Shown: one piece after another, positions 1-12,787 of the stretch
How the letters are laid out: every line of letters starts with the position of its first letter
Position numbering within the stretch: the first letter of the stretch is position 1
From: Anticarsia gemmatalis
Lineage: Eukaryota; Arthropoda; Insecta; Lepidoptera; Erebidae
NCBI RefSeq assembly: GCF_050436995.1
Contig: NC_134756.1
Span: 1,736,001-1,800,000 of the forward strand
Direction of reading: 5' to 3'
DNA: 64,000 nucleotides
Position numbers and translations under genes: made by a program
The notes under the pieces: generated by a model
Database searches by the model: none
Told to the model about the DNA's origin: nothing
What the model saw: the letters and a program-made list of their open reading frames with translations, nothing else

Positions 1-2565
1 ATCTCCATACAAAATACCATCAAATGTGATAGTTTTAAAATTGTAACAGACGTACAGACTTTCGCATCTATAACATTAGTATATGCTATATGTGTGTCTC
101 ATTCTTTCAATCGATAAAAGATCGTTGTATCGTTGCGTTTTCCCACTGTACGGTGTAAGTCATTAACTTCGTTACAATCGGTACACTGCCCCAGTTTTAC
201 AATTGTTCGTGAATTTCTCTGTGATCTGTAGTAATCGTTGTAATTTTATTACAATTAAGCTTAATTGTTTCTCTATACATATAAAAAAATCTTTTCTCGC
301 ATTGATAGTAGTCAAATATAAGCCATTTTACTAGGTATATAATATTTAAATATCGCTCCAATCCTAAAATGTATGTAAACATGAGTCTGTACTGTCTTTT
401 TCTAGTAAGTAATGGTAGGTAAAATTTGACTTTCTATGAGATCTTTTGCTTTTACCAGTATTAAAAAATGTACAGGGTTTATTATATAGTAGTAGTAGAT
501 AATTATAGGGTTCATATGGGAACTGATAAGCCCATTAAAACTATTTATGAAACGAATCTTTATTTCTTGTAAAATGCGCTATCGTTCAAGTGTTTTCAGA
601 AATCGATGTATGTCATAATATTAACTCTTGTTTAATAAGTTAATTAGTAAAACAAAGTTACGATTGATAATGTAATGTAATGGCTGGTATAAGAACTATT
701 TATAAGCATCGGCTAAACCATGAAGAGGAAAACTGTCAATTTTGATTCAGACATTTAAAGTCACTATGTGTCAAATGGATCATCCGATATTTAAAACTCA
801 TGAAACTGGCTCTTAATGTATTCAGTGCCTTTCTTTCCAAAATAAGGCACACTGTGAACAAAGCCGCAGGTCGAAGTTAGTCCAACTATACAGTTTCTTT
901 TAGTTTTTGTCGTAATTGTAGCGTGGGTTTTCTCATGATTTTGAAAGATACAGTTGAATTGTGAACTTGTGAGGTCATTGACTTTTTAACGCGAGATCAA
1001 TCTAAAATGTAGACTTTTGCTAAATTGTAGGTAATATGTCTGTAGCGGTTTTTTTAATTGAATCATATTTATTTTATTTGTCTTATGTCATAGAGAACTT
1101 TACGTTAGTAAAGTTCCCCATGACTATACGAGATATATGTATATACGAGAATAAACCACCGAACTAAAATACCGAGATAAATGTTGTTGAATACTAAACT
1201 AGATCCTATTTGAATTAATAACAATCCAATTAAGTATTGATTTATGAAACTATTCTTGTACGTTTTTTTAGTGCATCAATAGTTAGTAGTTACTCACATA
1301 GAAAATTTAAAAATGTATTTTGAAGTAGCATTATTTAGACTGCTAAACCTTGTTGCACAAAACTTATTTTCTTCTTCTTTAACAATATTCCTTAATCACG
1401 CCCTACCTAGACCACACACTCAGGCAGTTTAAGCGCAGACAAAAATATTTTTTACTCACCGATTCAAATTCAGCATTTGCCGGAACCCATTCCAGTTAAT
1501 AGTGTATCGTAATCGTGTAGTAAGATTTAGCGCGAAATGACGTCATTATACACGTCTTTGTTATTGGGCTCACGGTATTATGACCTGGACTCCATAAATA
1601 ATGGGTGACGTAAGGATGTAGAGGATTATGATGGAGTACGTCAAAGCGTAAAAAAATGGTAAAGTATTTGCCGGTTTGATTGTATGTATTTCTGACAAAA
1701 CTAAAGCAAGAAAAAAGCAAAGAAATGGATATTTCAAGTATAAGACCCTAACCACAGACGATACCCAATATACCAATAGATTCCTTCTGAGTATGAGTCA
1801 CACTAAATCCGCAATTAGCAACAATAAGCAATAAGCAATATGTCGACCCATCGCCTGTGTGATGAATAAACAAATGCCTTCGAACTTGTGTTCAAGCCCT
1901 ATTTCTCCCTTAAAATTGCTGCCTAGATTTCGTTATAATGTGTTTGTACAATTAAGTCCCAACTTAAGATTAAGCTTAAATATAAAACAGAGCATAGCAC
2001 ACATTTTCATTACAACACCTCCTTAAGAAAGCACTTCATAAAGCAACAGAAAGGCTTAAAAAACCATTTCTAAGAATCACCTCGAGGCGTATTATAAATC
2101 CCTAACGGACTACGTTTGTGGTCGTCTTTATTTTTTCAAAGTTTCTCAAGAAATTGTGCATTAAGGCCGGCTGCACACGCCCCGGGCGAGATATTACGAG
2201 TAATGAGAGCCTGCGACTTAGATACTTTGTATAGTGTAATGCTTTTGGTGAGAATATTTTTTTAATCTTGAACGAGCTGGATTGTGGATTAATTAGAATT
2301 TGATAACACTTTAGAAATATAGTTATATTGATTTTTAGAGACTGCTAATAACAGTTTTGACAATTCTTCAATAAATGAAAAGTCCTCATCTCTCACGTGC
2401 TGGTAACTTGGTGGATACAAGGTTTAACAACTTTCCCATTGTATTTTTATTGATTTTTACGAGGAGACTAGTGTCTAGGTGGACATTGAAGGGTTCCATA
2501 ATTATAGGACACTTTATATATCTACCTTTAATAATTTATTTTATGAAATTAAGTATAAGGTCTAA
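1..2565. other. AT-rich non-coding DNA
   Basis: No exon, RNA gene or recognisable transposon is visible beyond the small hairpin at 1095. ORFs of 60-75 codons here are chance. Confidence 0.5.
1095..1116. repeat. 9-bp hairpin
   Basis: GAACTTTAC and GTAAAGTTC around GTTA. A small perfect hairpin with no further context. Confidence 0.6.
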
Positions 2566-2833
2566 TCTATACTAATATAATAAAGCTGAAGAGTTTGTTT
2601 GTTTGTTTGATTGTTTGTTTGTTTGTTTGAACACGCTAATCTCAGGAACTACTGGTTCGATTTGAAAAATTCTTTCAGTGTTAGATAGCCCATTTATCGA
2701 GGAAGGCTATAGGCTATATAACATCACGCTACGGTCATTAGGAGCGGAGTAGCAACGAAAAATGTTACAAAAACGGGAAAGATTTTGACCCATTCTCTTA
2801 GGTGACGCAAGCGAAGTTGCGCGGGTCAGCTAG
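2566..2833 (+). mobile_element. Non-autonomous Helitron, complete copy
   Basis: Begins TCTATACTAATA, carries a GTTT microsatellite and the conserved GGAACTACTGG block, and ends with a CGCAA..TTGCG hairpin followed by GGGTCAGCTAG before T. TC..CTAG ends, an A|T insertion site and a 3' hairpin are Helitron features. Six copies of this family occur in the window. Confidence 0.85.
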
Positions 2834-3188
2834 TTCAATAATAAAGGTTCCAAAGTCAACGCATTTTGACGATATTTTTTTACTAAACTTTCGTTTCTCG
2901 CTCTGCCATTGGTTCTTGCTCCATTATTCGTGTGTAGTACACGAATAAATTGTACAACTACAGTCCACAGTATTGTTTAATTAAAACTGTACAAGTCCGT
3001 CACTCTGTTCACACTAGTTTTAAACCAATCTTCATATTAGCACTTGCGTGTAAACGATACTCGTGTTTGACGGAGTATTGCGTGTACGGCTATAAAAACG
3101 TGGTAGATATATTTAGTTTAATAGTTAACTAGTAAGATTTAGGAAACAACCTAAAAATCTTACTAATTCACATCTTATAGCCATAGTA

Positions 3189-3535
3189 ATGCATCGCAGT
3201 AGTGCAGCTCGTGGCTTAGTTAACAAAAGCCGCGCGGGTCCATCCCTGAGGTTAAGCTACGCTTCCCGAGTTTGTTGGATGGGTGACCAACTTGGTCACC
3301 CATCCACAGATCATATCGATAGATACATATCGAGTTCCTCCGTGTTTCGGAAGGCACGTTTAGTTGTGGGTTCCGGCTGTCATTTTCAAAGATCTTTGAC
3401 AGTCGTTAACAGTAGTCAGAAGTTTGAAAGACTGACAGCCACTCTTACCGAAGGGTATCGTTTTAAAACCCAGGTAACTGGGTTGTGGAGGTCAGATAGG
3501 CAGTCGCTCCATGTAAAATACTGATATTCAGCTGC
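3189..3535 (+). mobile_element. 5S rRNA-headed SINE, copy 1
   Basis: From about 3238 the sequence GTCCATCCCTGAGGTTAAGC, then after a 19-nt spacer GGATGGGTGACC, follows the internal promoter region of 5S rRNA (A-box GTTAAGC and C-box GGATGGGTGAC). It is followed by a core with CCTCCGTGTTTCGGAAGGCA and a tail with GGAGGTCAGATAGGCAGTCG, known from lepidopteran repeats. The 5' end is placed by eye. An ORF spans it, but this is not a gene. Confidence 0.65.
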
Positions 3536-4992
3536 ATCCGCTGAGCAGTTTTTATTTTCAGTCATCTCAAGCCTCCGGTTAACTTGACAATTTGACACTT
3601 GGGTACTTGACCATAAATCAAACATTCTAAAGGAAACTAAACCAATACAGACAAGAATAAATATTTATTTAAACAGTGTACTAGTTTTTAGAGCCGTCAT
3701 CTATCGTGCGGATATCCTATTTGCTTTTTGTAGTCTATCATCATAGCGTCAAACTGGTAGAACTAGTTTGTGAATAATCACCGGTCTGATGGTCGTCTGT
3801 GTTTGTGAGTGGGTATCAATCATGGGGTCTCAAACTAGGTTTTGTTAGTGGCTTTTCTTTTGTAGATATTATGTTTTTGTGTGAAATAAGCAACTGGTTC
3901 CTTGTCTGCTGTTGCACTGGCAATTATATTAGTCTATTCATTCGTTTAATAAAGCCTAATAGATAAACGAAGTTACTTTGTGAGGTATTTTCTCTCCCAA
4001 TTTGCAAATATTGATATATCACTACTAATAAATAATGTTTTAATTGTTAAAGGATAATTTGATTTAATCGAGGAATAGTTTTGAAAGACTTTTCACACAA
4101 TTTCTATGAAATTATTCGCATTCATTTTTTTAGTAAAAAGATGATGATACATTATAACCAAAAAGTTTTACACATTCAAATCTATTTTGTGCTTTTTTGT
4201 AACAGACAGTCTTACAAACAGTTTTATAGTAGTAATAGTAAGATTAGTGTCAGTGGAAGTGTGAAATAAATCATGTCGTGTCGAGAGTTAGATAGTTATT
4301 GAAGTACGGATATTGAAGACATTTGCATTCAAATTATAATTAGATTTCTAATTGCAAAACACCTTTCCTCTATCTCTTTGCTTTAATAATAAAACGTGCA
4401 AGTATAGTAATAGATACTTCCTTAAAGAAATGGCGACCTATTATTGCACTTAATAATTATATGTTAAGTAAAGTCGTGCTTATTTTACTAATTAAACAAT
4501 ATTACCATGCATTATTATAAATTCCACTTAAAAACAAACCAGACCCATACCAGACCACATACCATACCCAGACCCATAAAAGGCATTTCAGAATATTTAG
4601 TTACTTCCTTTTCAATATTCACTTTTTTATTGAAACTTATTTTTCATTATACCGCTTCCGGAAAATACTTCTAGGAATATAAGAGCTATCATGCTGGCAA
4701 TTTTAAGGTTCATATAATTCAGAATAAAGTAGTGTAAGTTTGCTAAATAAGACAATTGAAGGAAAACACTTTATGTTCATTTCATGTCAATAAACAAAAT
4801 GCGTCACACATATCATCATCTACTATAATAATATAGTCATACACTATAGTCACTATACTATATAATACTATAGGTACTATAAGTGCGTCATATTCTTAAC
4901 ATTGACTGCGCTAATTGTTGTACGTGGGAACTATAGTGTTGACTATAAACATGTACTAGTTCTTGCCCTCCACGGACTATAGTTAAATAGCG

Positions 4993-5236
4993 TACTAGCT
5001 TTTGCTCCACGGCTTCGTTCGCGCGGTTTGTGACTTAGGACAGAATCTTCATACAAATATTCATCCCCTATTTTATCCCTTTGGGGGTAAAATTGATCAA
5101 AATCGTTTCTTAGCGGATGCCTACGTCACAACATGTACCTGCATGCCAAATGTTAGCCCGATCCGTCCAGAGGTTTGAGCTGTGCGTTGATAGATCACTG
5201 TGACAGTCAGTCACCTTTGAATTATATATTTTTAGA
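4993..5236 (+). mobile_element. RTE-like LINE 3' fragment
   Basis: TACTAGCTTTTGCTCCACGG, TAGCGGATGCCTACGTCA, CCTGCATGCCAAATGTTAGC, CCGATCCGTCCAG and GTGCGTTGATAGATCA are the widespread arthropod 3' tail of RTE-type elements. The tail is non-coding and no reverse transcriptase is present. Confidence 0.65.
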
Positions 5237-5402
5237 TGTTATGTCACGGACAAAACCACGGGCTAAAGTTTGTTTTTCTAAAACTTTGTGTTATTCTAGT
5301 CATAAGCTCCCATTCTACCAAGTTTTATCAAAATGCGTTCGGTAGTTTTGACGTGATTGGGTAACAAACATACATACTTGCGTATTTGTATTATAGTTAG
5401 AG
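5237..5402 (+). mobile_element. RTE-like LINE 3' fragment, second
   Basis: Follows the previous fragment directly: TTTATCAAAATGCGTTCGGT, AACAAACATACATACTTGCG and ATTATAGTTAG follow the usual 'target phrase, primer-like tail' order. Confidence 0.45.
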
Positions 5403-5548
5403 ATTGTTGTATTGTTTATACCATAGAAGGAAACGTGACAACTCATTTATGAGTAGGAAAGTCTACGTAAAACGGTACGTGTTTTCTGAAGGTATAACTT
5501 TCTCAACTTGCATTGAATGGTTATATAGTAACTAGTTTTATATATTAA

Positions 5549-5740
5549 ACTAGCGGACCCGACAGACGTTGTCCTGTCTACAAGTCTTTAATTTGAAAAT
5601 TTTAAACTTTTTTTAATAATCTAAACCATTCTCAGATCCCCTTGAACACACACAAAAAAATTCATCAAAATCGGTCCAGTCGTTTAAAAGAAGTTCAGTG
5701 ACATACACACTTACAGAAGAATTATATATATAAAGATAAA
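5549..5740 (+). mobile_element. RTE-like LINE 3' fragment, third
   Basis: ACTAGCGGACCCGACAGACG, AAAATCGGTCCAGTCGTTT, AGTTCAGTGACATACACAC and ATTATATATATAAAGA. Three different tails lie side by side between 4993 and 5740. Confidence 0.6.
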
Positions 5741-6869
5741 GATGTATTATTATAATCGGTTATATTGTATTGCTTACTAATGGATGTTATGATTCATACA
5801 TATATTATTTAGAAAAAGTTATACTATTTACTATTAACTGTTGAATTAATATGCATAGATATTGTATTGTTTCTTAGAGAGCAAAGGCTATCAAATGGTT
5901 TAGGTATCGATAAATTTGTTAATATAAGAATAATACACTTTTAAACAGACACTTTTAAGTGTCAATGTTAATTCAACGTGAATTTTAGAAATATTTTTTT
6001 TTTTTTGCTTTACACTCAAATCTTTACTTATAAAACACAAATGCTTAACCTACCAGGAAATAAGCTAATTCTTATTCAACTTTGCACTTTGGCAAAACAT
6101 CGCAACTCCTCACATTATAATTACAATCTTCCTTTTACCCAAAAAACGTCTTTAAACCTATCAAGTCACTTAAAACATCGTTTAAAAACGTTAACCGAAC
6201 GTCTATCCGAATTCCTTAACATAATCGGATACTGAATACGAATATTAACGCGGTATCGCGAGAAACAGTCACATCGCTTGAATACAGAACGCATCCATTG
6301 TCCCACAACAAACAATAACGTAACGTCTTAACTCACATAGTACTACAAACAATAATGAACTTTATCACCATGTATTTATGATTCAATTTGCTTATTACGT
6401 AATTGAGTTGTCAAATGGTACGTTCAAGAATTACTAAAGCGAACAATGACAGGTTTTGATACAAATTTCCTTTGGAAAAACGACTGTTATGGTATTCTCG
6501 TAATATTATAAGAACGGATATTGGAGTCTCGGGTTTTTTGTTTTAAAATTAGGGACGTGAAATTGTTTGATTGGCTAATTGTGATGTAACTGTTGTTTAA
6601 ATTTGACGGAAAATTGAGACTTTCTGTTCAATGTTACGTGGGGTGCTGAATAATTATTTTGTAATGTGTTTACCCTTTTAAGCGCTGCAGGTAGATTTAA
6701 TATAGAAAGGCCATGTGTTGCTTCTCCTGGATAACTATTAGATAGCTTATTATGTGAAATTTTGATGCATAGTGGTTTTGATACATTTATAACACTTATT
6801 CTAGTAGATGGGCTATCTGACATTTATTCCTTAATTATTAAAATAGATAAATTATTATTAAATAAAAAG

Positions 6870-7190
6870 AGCAGTGACAGCCGAGTGGTATAAGTTGATA
6901 CCTCCCACGCAAGTGGTCGCAGGTTCGAACCCGAGGCAACACACCAATGACTTTTCGAAGTTATGTGTGTATTAGAAATAATTATCACATGCTCCAACGG
7001 TGAAGGAAAACATCGTGAGGAAACCTTGCATGCCTAAAATTTGTTTAAAACATTTATTGAGGGCATGCAAAGTCCCCAACCCGCACTTGGCCAGCGTGGT
7101 GGACTCAAGGCCTAAACCCTCCCTCATTACGGGAGGAGACCCTTACCCAGCAGTGGGACAATAATGGGTTAAATTTATTTTATTTATTTA
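6870..7190 (+). mobile_element. tRNA-derived SINE, complete copy
   Basis: The head has an A-box-like GTGGTATAAGTTG and a B-box GGTTCGAACCC. The body has CATGCTCCAACGGTGAAGG and CATCGTGAGGAAACC, and the tail has CTTGGCCAGCGTGGTGGAC and CCCAGCAGTGGGACAATAA, ending in TTTATTTTATTTATT. This is the common lepidopteran SINE layout. A 12-bp match, TTATTAAAATAG (6835-6846 and 7188-7199), may be a target duplication but is AT-rich and not tight against the head. Confidence 0.85.
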
Positions 7191-7199
7191 TTAAAATAG

Positions 7200-10100
7200 G
7201 CCTAAATGACATAACAATTACAATTTTATCGCCGAAGAGATTATTTAAGAAATAATGACGACGATTTTGTACGATAATGGTGTTTTTTTTTAAGTTCAAT
7301 AATATACGCAAAATGGGTCTGAACCGTATTTTTTTCTTACCTTAAATTACAGCTTATTCAAGTAAACTAGACTCATTCTAATCTTTTCACAGTTCTTGAC
7401 TACCTGTAAAAGTTCTATACGTTTCTAGAAAGGTTCCTTATTATATCTGCAATCTTGTACAGATTACAGAAACAATACATTGTAGTGAGTCAGACGTGAA
7501 TTCTTTACAAAATGCCGAACAGTTACAATAATTTAGTTAGTACTGTTATTTGCTAATCCTTTTACAATGTCCACGTGTGTTTTGAGTGAAATACATTTCT
7601 GGAACTCAATAGAACTTTTGCTGTTTAAGTTTTGTCTTTATTTCGTGGATTTTACTATCCGTACTTAGTTTTAAAGATAAGAATTTTTTTTTTTATACTT
7701 TCGCTCCTGTAGTTATGTTAAATGAATTAATAGACGGCATCAAATTACGCCTTAATCCTAAGGGTGTTGACAGGGAATATACAATAATGATATTAAAATA
7801 ATATGGAGCAATTTTTTTATTGATATAGTAGGTATAGTTAGTGGACGATCTAGTGTCAAAGGTGTAATTATTAAGGTCAAATAGCATGAAAAGAAATCAT
7901 ATCTTCAAATCCAGGGGGGTGTGTATAAAATAATTTTGATTTAAACTAATATTGAGTAAAAAATATCCAAAGCGCCGAATATTGACTTATGAAATCGAAT
8001 AACTTTGAAGTTATCTTAAGTATACATTTACAATAGATAGCTTAACTAAATAACTAACAAAGGCTTATCTAAATATTTCAAGTGTTCGGTAATCGGTTAA
8101 AAGTTTTGATAAAACCAGTTATTTTTTTAAATATATAGTGACGGAACAGGGATTTGCATTCAGTAGGTAGCACTAAATGTCCTGCTTGTTCAACTTCCTT
8201 GAGGGTGGAAGGCTATACGTATAGGTACATACTTAACTGCAATAATTTATGTTTGTTACTCTTTCACGCAAGAACTACTTAAAAGATTTTGATAAGCTGT
8301 GGTTAAGGAGATAAGTAGTTTTAACTCTAGATCAACACTTAGGATTTTACTCCAGGATATCTCGTCACCCAGATGTAGTTGTAGGTAAATACCTTATATA
8401 CCTTCAAGCCTAAAGAGCTTTTAACATACGTCGATATAAAGCGGTATTTGTAAGCCTTAAAGATAAAACTACTGTAATACCATAAAACCACATCATAATT
8501 TAAAAATTAAAACTCATTTTTAATCCCACTAGCAGACAGTAAGCGCATCTTTCTCACACTAATCTTATTATCAAAGGCGAGAGTTTCAACTTTTTATACT
8601 CTATGGTGACCTTCCACTTTCCAAAGATATTATATAAAATCCACTGTGACGTTCAGAAACAAATTGTCTAGGCTTTCGCCGTCGATAAGTCACGATTTCC
8701 GAACGGCAATGGAATTTGAAAAAGGAATAGGATTTTTCGGCCCGTTCTTTTCGTATAAAAAGTTATTTATGTTTATGGCAAGGGACTTTGAAACAATTGA
8801 TTCTATATTCGAATAGTTGATATAGATGAAATAAAGATCCTTCTAATTTTATCTAACAAAGATTTTTGGTATATTATTTTCTTATTGCGTAAAATTTGTT
8901 TTAAATAAATAAAATTAAGCTGATTGCTGTCACACTGCTGAACAAGTCTCCTTATGGAAAAGAAAGGGTTAGGCCAAATGAAATTGATAAATGTTTTCAA
9001 GAACTGTTTTAAAACTCAATCATGCAAACTTTCATAACAATTTAAATTATCTAATTATTATAAAATATGTATTACAGAACATTTTAATACAATATATTAA
9101 AGGTATTCAGCCTAAAGTGATGTGTCCAGAGACAATTTATCGTTGTCTAATGTCTATGGTCATTACATTATAATGGAATGCTCGTGAGGCACGGATTATG
9201 TAATGTTACAAAATTACTAAATATTACACGCGGCTTAGTTTGATTTGAATTAAATATTCATTCAGATTGAAGTGTCCGTTTAGTTTACTAAAATAAGGTT
9301 TGTTAGGTTAAAATGTTATTATTTATACTAATGAAGGTTTTTGGATGTGTTCATAAAATAACATGGAGAGAAAAATACACAAAATAATGCAAAGAAAGTT
9401 CATAAGCGGTAATTTAACAGTTTACGTATATTTTTTAAATATTAACGGCAATAATTTACAGCTAGATTTCTAATAATTATTTTTATGTCAGTATATTTTC
9501 AGACAATATCTTACCAACATTATTTTGTCCTTTCCAACACGTGTTTCTAAAGAAATGCAATCATGCGTCAGAATTGTTCCTAAGGTGTTTCCTTAAACAG
9601 TAATAATGAATAATTTATATTTGAATATATCTACTACCTTTTGAATATAAATAACATGATTTGCTGCAATATAAGAGCCCGGTACTTTAACTAAATCCAT
9701 CATACTAAATGACATCAAAATCGGTTCAGTTATTTAGGCTTGAAAACAAAACGGAAAAGATGACGTTATCTGACTTTTGCATCGGTAATATTATTATATT
9801 TATTACATTATATTTCATCCTAGGTCATATAGGGAGTGTAAAAAGTAGGTTATATTTAGACTAAAGCATGAATAATCAATTAGGTTATAGAATAAAATTG
9901 CTCTTATAGTAACGGTTAACGCGAATAGTAAATTTTGATATCAGGACAAGGAAAAGAGTTATTAGTCTTCAAGGAAGTTCCATGTATTACGGAGATTGCC
10001 TAAGATGATAAGCGTAGGTAATTTAAAGTCTAGAAATGAGTTAGGTCTTGTAAAAGGAAGTGGTGAAATGAGGCTTCTAGTAAATTAAAGGCCTGCAGGC

Positions 10101-10362
10101 TTTTCCGCATTTAAAAATTCCATCGAAAGTACAGTCAGGTTTACAATTTCATATTTTCAAAACTATGAATCGACTTTTGGAGCTGATTGTACATAACTCT
10201 TTTTAGAATTACATCAGTCTTTAGGTTCTTATAGAAGTGAAGACCTATGGGTCATCATTGTGCGTAGACTATAACAAAAACATGCTCATATTTTTGCACC
10301 TAGGAAGCGTGTTTGAAGGTGGATAAAGCAAAAATGTATTTAGAGTTTCGTAAATCTATACC
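7200..10362. other. AT-rich non-coding DNA
   Basis: No gene seen. A possible SINE scrap near 7826-7870 (TTAGTGGACGATCTAGTGTC) resembles the 13998 family, and a weak RTE-like tail lies around 9680-9800. Confidence 0.45.
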
Positions 10363-10517
10363 TCTATACTATTATTATAAAAATGAGGAGTTTGTTTATT
10401 TGAACGCGCTAATCTCAGGAACTACGGGTCATTATCGAGGTAATTTATCGAGAAAGGGTATAGGGTATTAGGCATTCTCTCTTATGTGACGAAAGCGAAG
10501 TTGCGCGGGCCAGCTAG
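10363..10517 (+). mobile_element. Non-autonomous Helitron, internally deleted
   Basis: Same family as 2566-2833 but about 155 bp long. The 5' TCTATACTATTA end and the 3' TTGCGCGGGCCAGCTAG end are kept, while most of the middle is lost. Confidence 0.75.
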
Positions 10518-11130
10518 TCCACATATAAAGGTTTTAATACTGATATTTGAATCTTATTTCCATTAAAAATTCGCTACAATATCCGCCTATTCGCCCCGTC
10601 ATAAGGTTACCTGTATTTTTTCTTCACTGAATTAACTCTGGCATCCGTGAGGTATGTACATTCGAATCCCGAGTGGACCTTTTGTCAGTTTAATGCCATG
10701 CCAAATATTTCGTGGGAATTTTGTCGGAGGGACCGGCCACGTGGCTTGGGAGTTTTTTAACCTTTTTTTTTATAAGGTTTTTAGTATCCCTTTGTTATAG
10801 TCGTATTATTTGAGTAGGAAGTTTTGAATGTCTTTCAAAATGTAACTGTTTTGGTTGAATGGAATTATCGTATGTTTTGGCGGAGTTGTGGAATTTAGAG
10901 TTTACTAGTAGCAGTGAGTCGTAGTGATTATTTTCATTTGTAAACCATTAAATGTTCAATTTGGTTTCAAATAAGCTAGAATAAAAAGCTAATGATTGTA
11001 TTCACCCATTGAATTAAGTATATTATAACCCCACGAAAGAAAGTTGATTCAGAGCAATGTCATACTAAAAATAGATTTATTTTTGTGTCCATGTTGTCTA
11101 CCGTTAACTAGGAAGACAATCCTTAGTCAA

Positions 11131-11280
11131 ATCGAAATCAAAATCAAGTCATTTATTAATTAAGGTCAAATGCTGATACTTATGTAGTCAATGATACAGA
11201 GAGTGGATTTACCGCCAGTTTGGAAGGTAGGGCCCATGAGAAGAGATGCCAACAAACTCTTGGCCACTCTTTTAATAGCC
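11131..11280 (-). mobile_element. Dispersed retroelement tail, family with AAATGATT ending
   Basis: On + reads AAATCAAAATCAAGTCATTT, then GGTCAAATGCTGA, AGAGAGTGGATTTACCGCC and GAGAAGAGATGCCAACAAAC. The family recurs at 12203, 35978 and 58951. Confidence 0.6.
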
Positions 11281-12202
11281 TTATGGTTTTAACATTTTAT
11301 TTTAAAGAGGTCTAACAGCTTATTCTTATTTCATTATATTATTAATTAAGTTACAGAAAGCCAATTGCAGCCAATATTTCGATTAGGTACAAATTCTTAT
11401 ATTTCCACAAATAATAAATTTTTCATATGATTGTGTTCCAAATGTTACACGATATCGTGTGATTATTTTTAGCTAGAATTACTAGCATAATACCTAAATA
11501 TAGTTTTAGGGTAGCGTCTATTAGTCAGGCCTGTCCTCAAACACGCTGACTAAGGCACCAACACTGTCAACTATGTACGCAACTGATAACAAGCTTTGTT
11601 TAACCTAACAAAACACATTTTTGGTTATACGTGTTGTAACTTTATGCTAGCTAGTTTATCATAGTGGTAGTGTATTGTGGGGTGTAAGGTTCAGTGCCTA
11701 GTTGAAAAAAGTTACGGTTATAAGGTTGTATTCTGAAGGTTGTCGTAATTAAAAAAATAAAAAATAAAATTCCGGTCTAGTGTTGGTCTAGTTGCGATAA
11801 AAAAAGGTCATTTCGGTTTCTGTAATTTTTGAAGAAACAAAATTTGTAGATGGTTGAACTTGGTTAGTACATAATATTTTATTTATTTGTATTTTAAATA
11901 AAGCTGACTTTGTATTCTATTTCATCAATTATTATATTTATGTTCAATTGAATTTCTTATGATTCACTCTATTCAAACTATAAAAGTAAAGGCCGTCACA
12001 TTTTTGGGTCGGTTTCCTTAAATACCTCTACCTAAAACGATAGTATTTTAGGTAAAGTAAACCATTAGCGTAGAACGAAGTAAAGTGACTAATAAGTCAA
12101 CTATCGTACAACTTGACTGATAAGCTGTAGCGGTGTGGTCGCGCCCTAATCCGTCTTGTGCTAGGGCTGCCACTAAGTAATTTTATTTCGAGAAAAATAT
12201 CC

Positions 12203-12340
12203 AAAATAAAAATCCAACCATTTACTCATTTTGGTTAAATGTTGACACTTTTGATAGTCGTTACAATTACTGAATCTACCACTAGCTCGGAAAGGGGGTA
12301 GAGCGTGATGAGAAGAGCTAGCAAGAAACTCACGGCCAAT
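12203..12340 (-). mobile_element. Dispersed retroelement tail, same family as 11131-11280
   Basis: TTGGTTAAATGTTGACACTT, CTGAATCTACCACTAGCTCG and GATGAGAAGAGCTAGCAAG. Diverged but in the same order. Confidence 0.55.
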
Positions 12341-12675
12341 ATTGTTCTTGTGGCGCCGAAAAAGTTTGTTTGTTAGTAGTAGTAATAAGTTTTTTTAAAA
12401 ATGACCATATCAATAGTGACTAAAACATTGTGTATTATAGTAGAAATAAAATCACTGTTGAATTATAAATATTATATTATGTGATGTTATTCTAAAAGGA
12501 GATTAAAACGTATATGGCCTGAGTTCGATGTTTTAGTAAAAAGTATCCATCATCAATCAAATCAATTCTGATTGACACTTTACATAATACTTTATATAAC
12601 AAATCCGTTTTTAAGGTTTTGTTTTATAAAAACAAAGCAAAGCCATATTACACATTGAACTATCAACTACACTAA

Positions 12676-12787
12676 CCCCCGGTTTCTGACATCTAACTGT
12701 AGTTTATCTATTCAATAGCATTTAAACTCATATGAACATGACAATTAGAATAGATAAACTACCGCTAAATGTACTCAGAACCGGGGG
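12676..12787. mobile_element. Harbinger-like MITE with TAA target duplication
   Basis: The 112-bp element has inverted ends CCCCCGGTT..AACCGGGGG and internal inverted segments around TAGTTTATCTATT. It is flanked by TAA at 12673-12675 and 12788-12790. Three-base TWA duplications are typical of PIF/Harbinger; the superfamily call is inference. Confidence 0.65.

Noticed and set aside
2593..2635. GTTT tract as a telomeric or regulatory repeat
   Set aside because: It is an internal microsatellite of the Helitron family and recurs in the other copies.
3189..3524. 111-codon ORF
   Set aside because: Covers the 5S-like SINE; the repeat explains the open frame.
6885..6933. Possible tRNA gene
   Set aside because: A- and B-boxes are present but no cloverleaf closes; the sequence is the head of a SINE.
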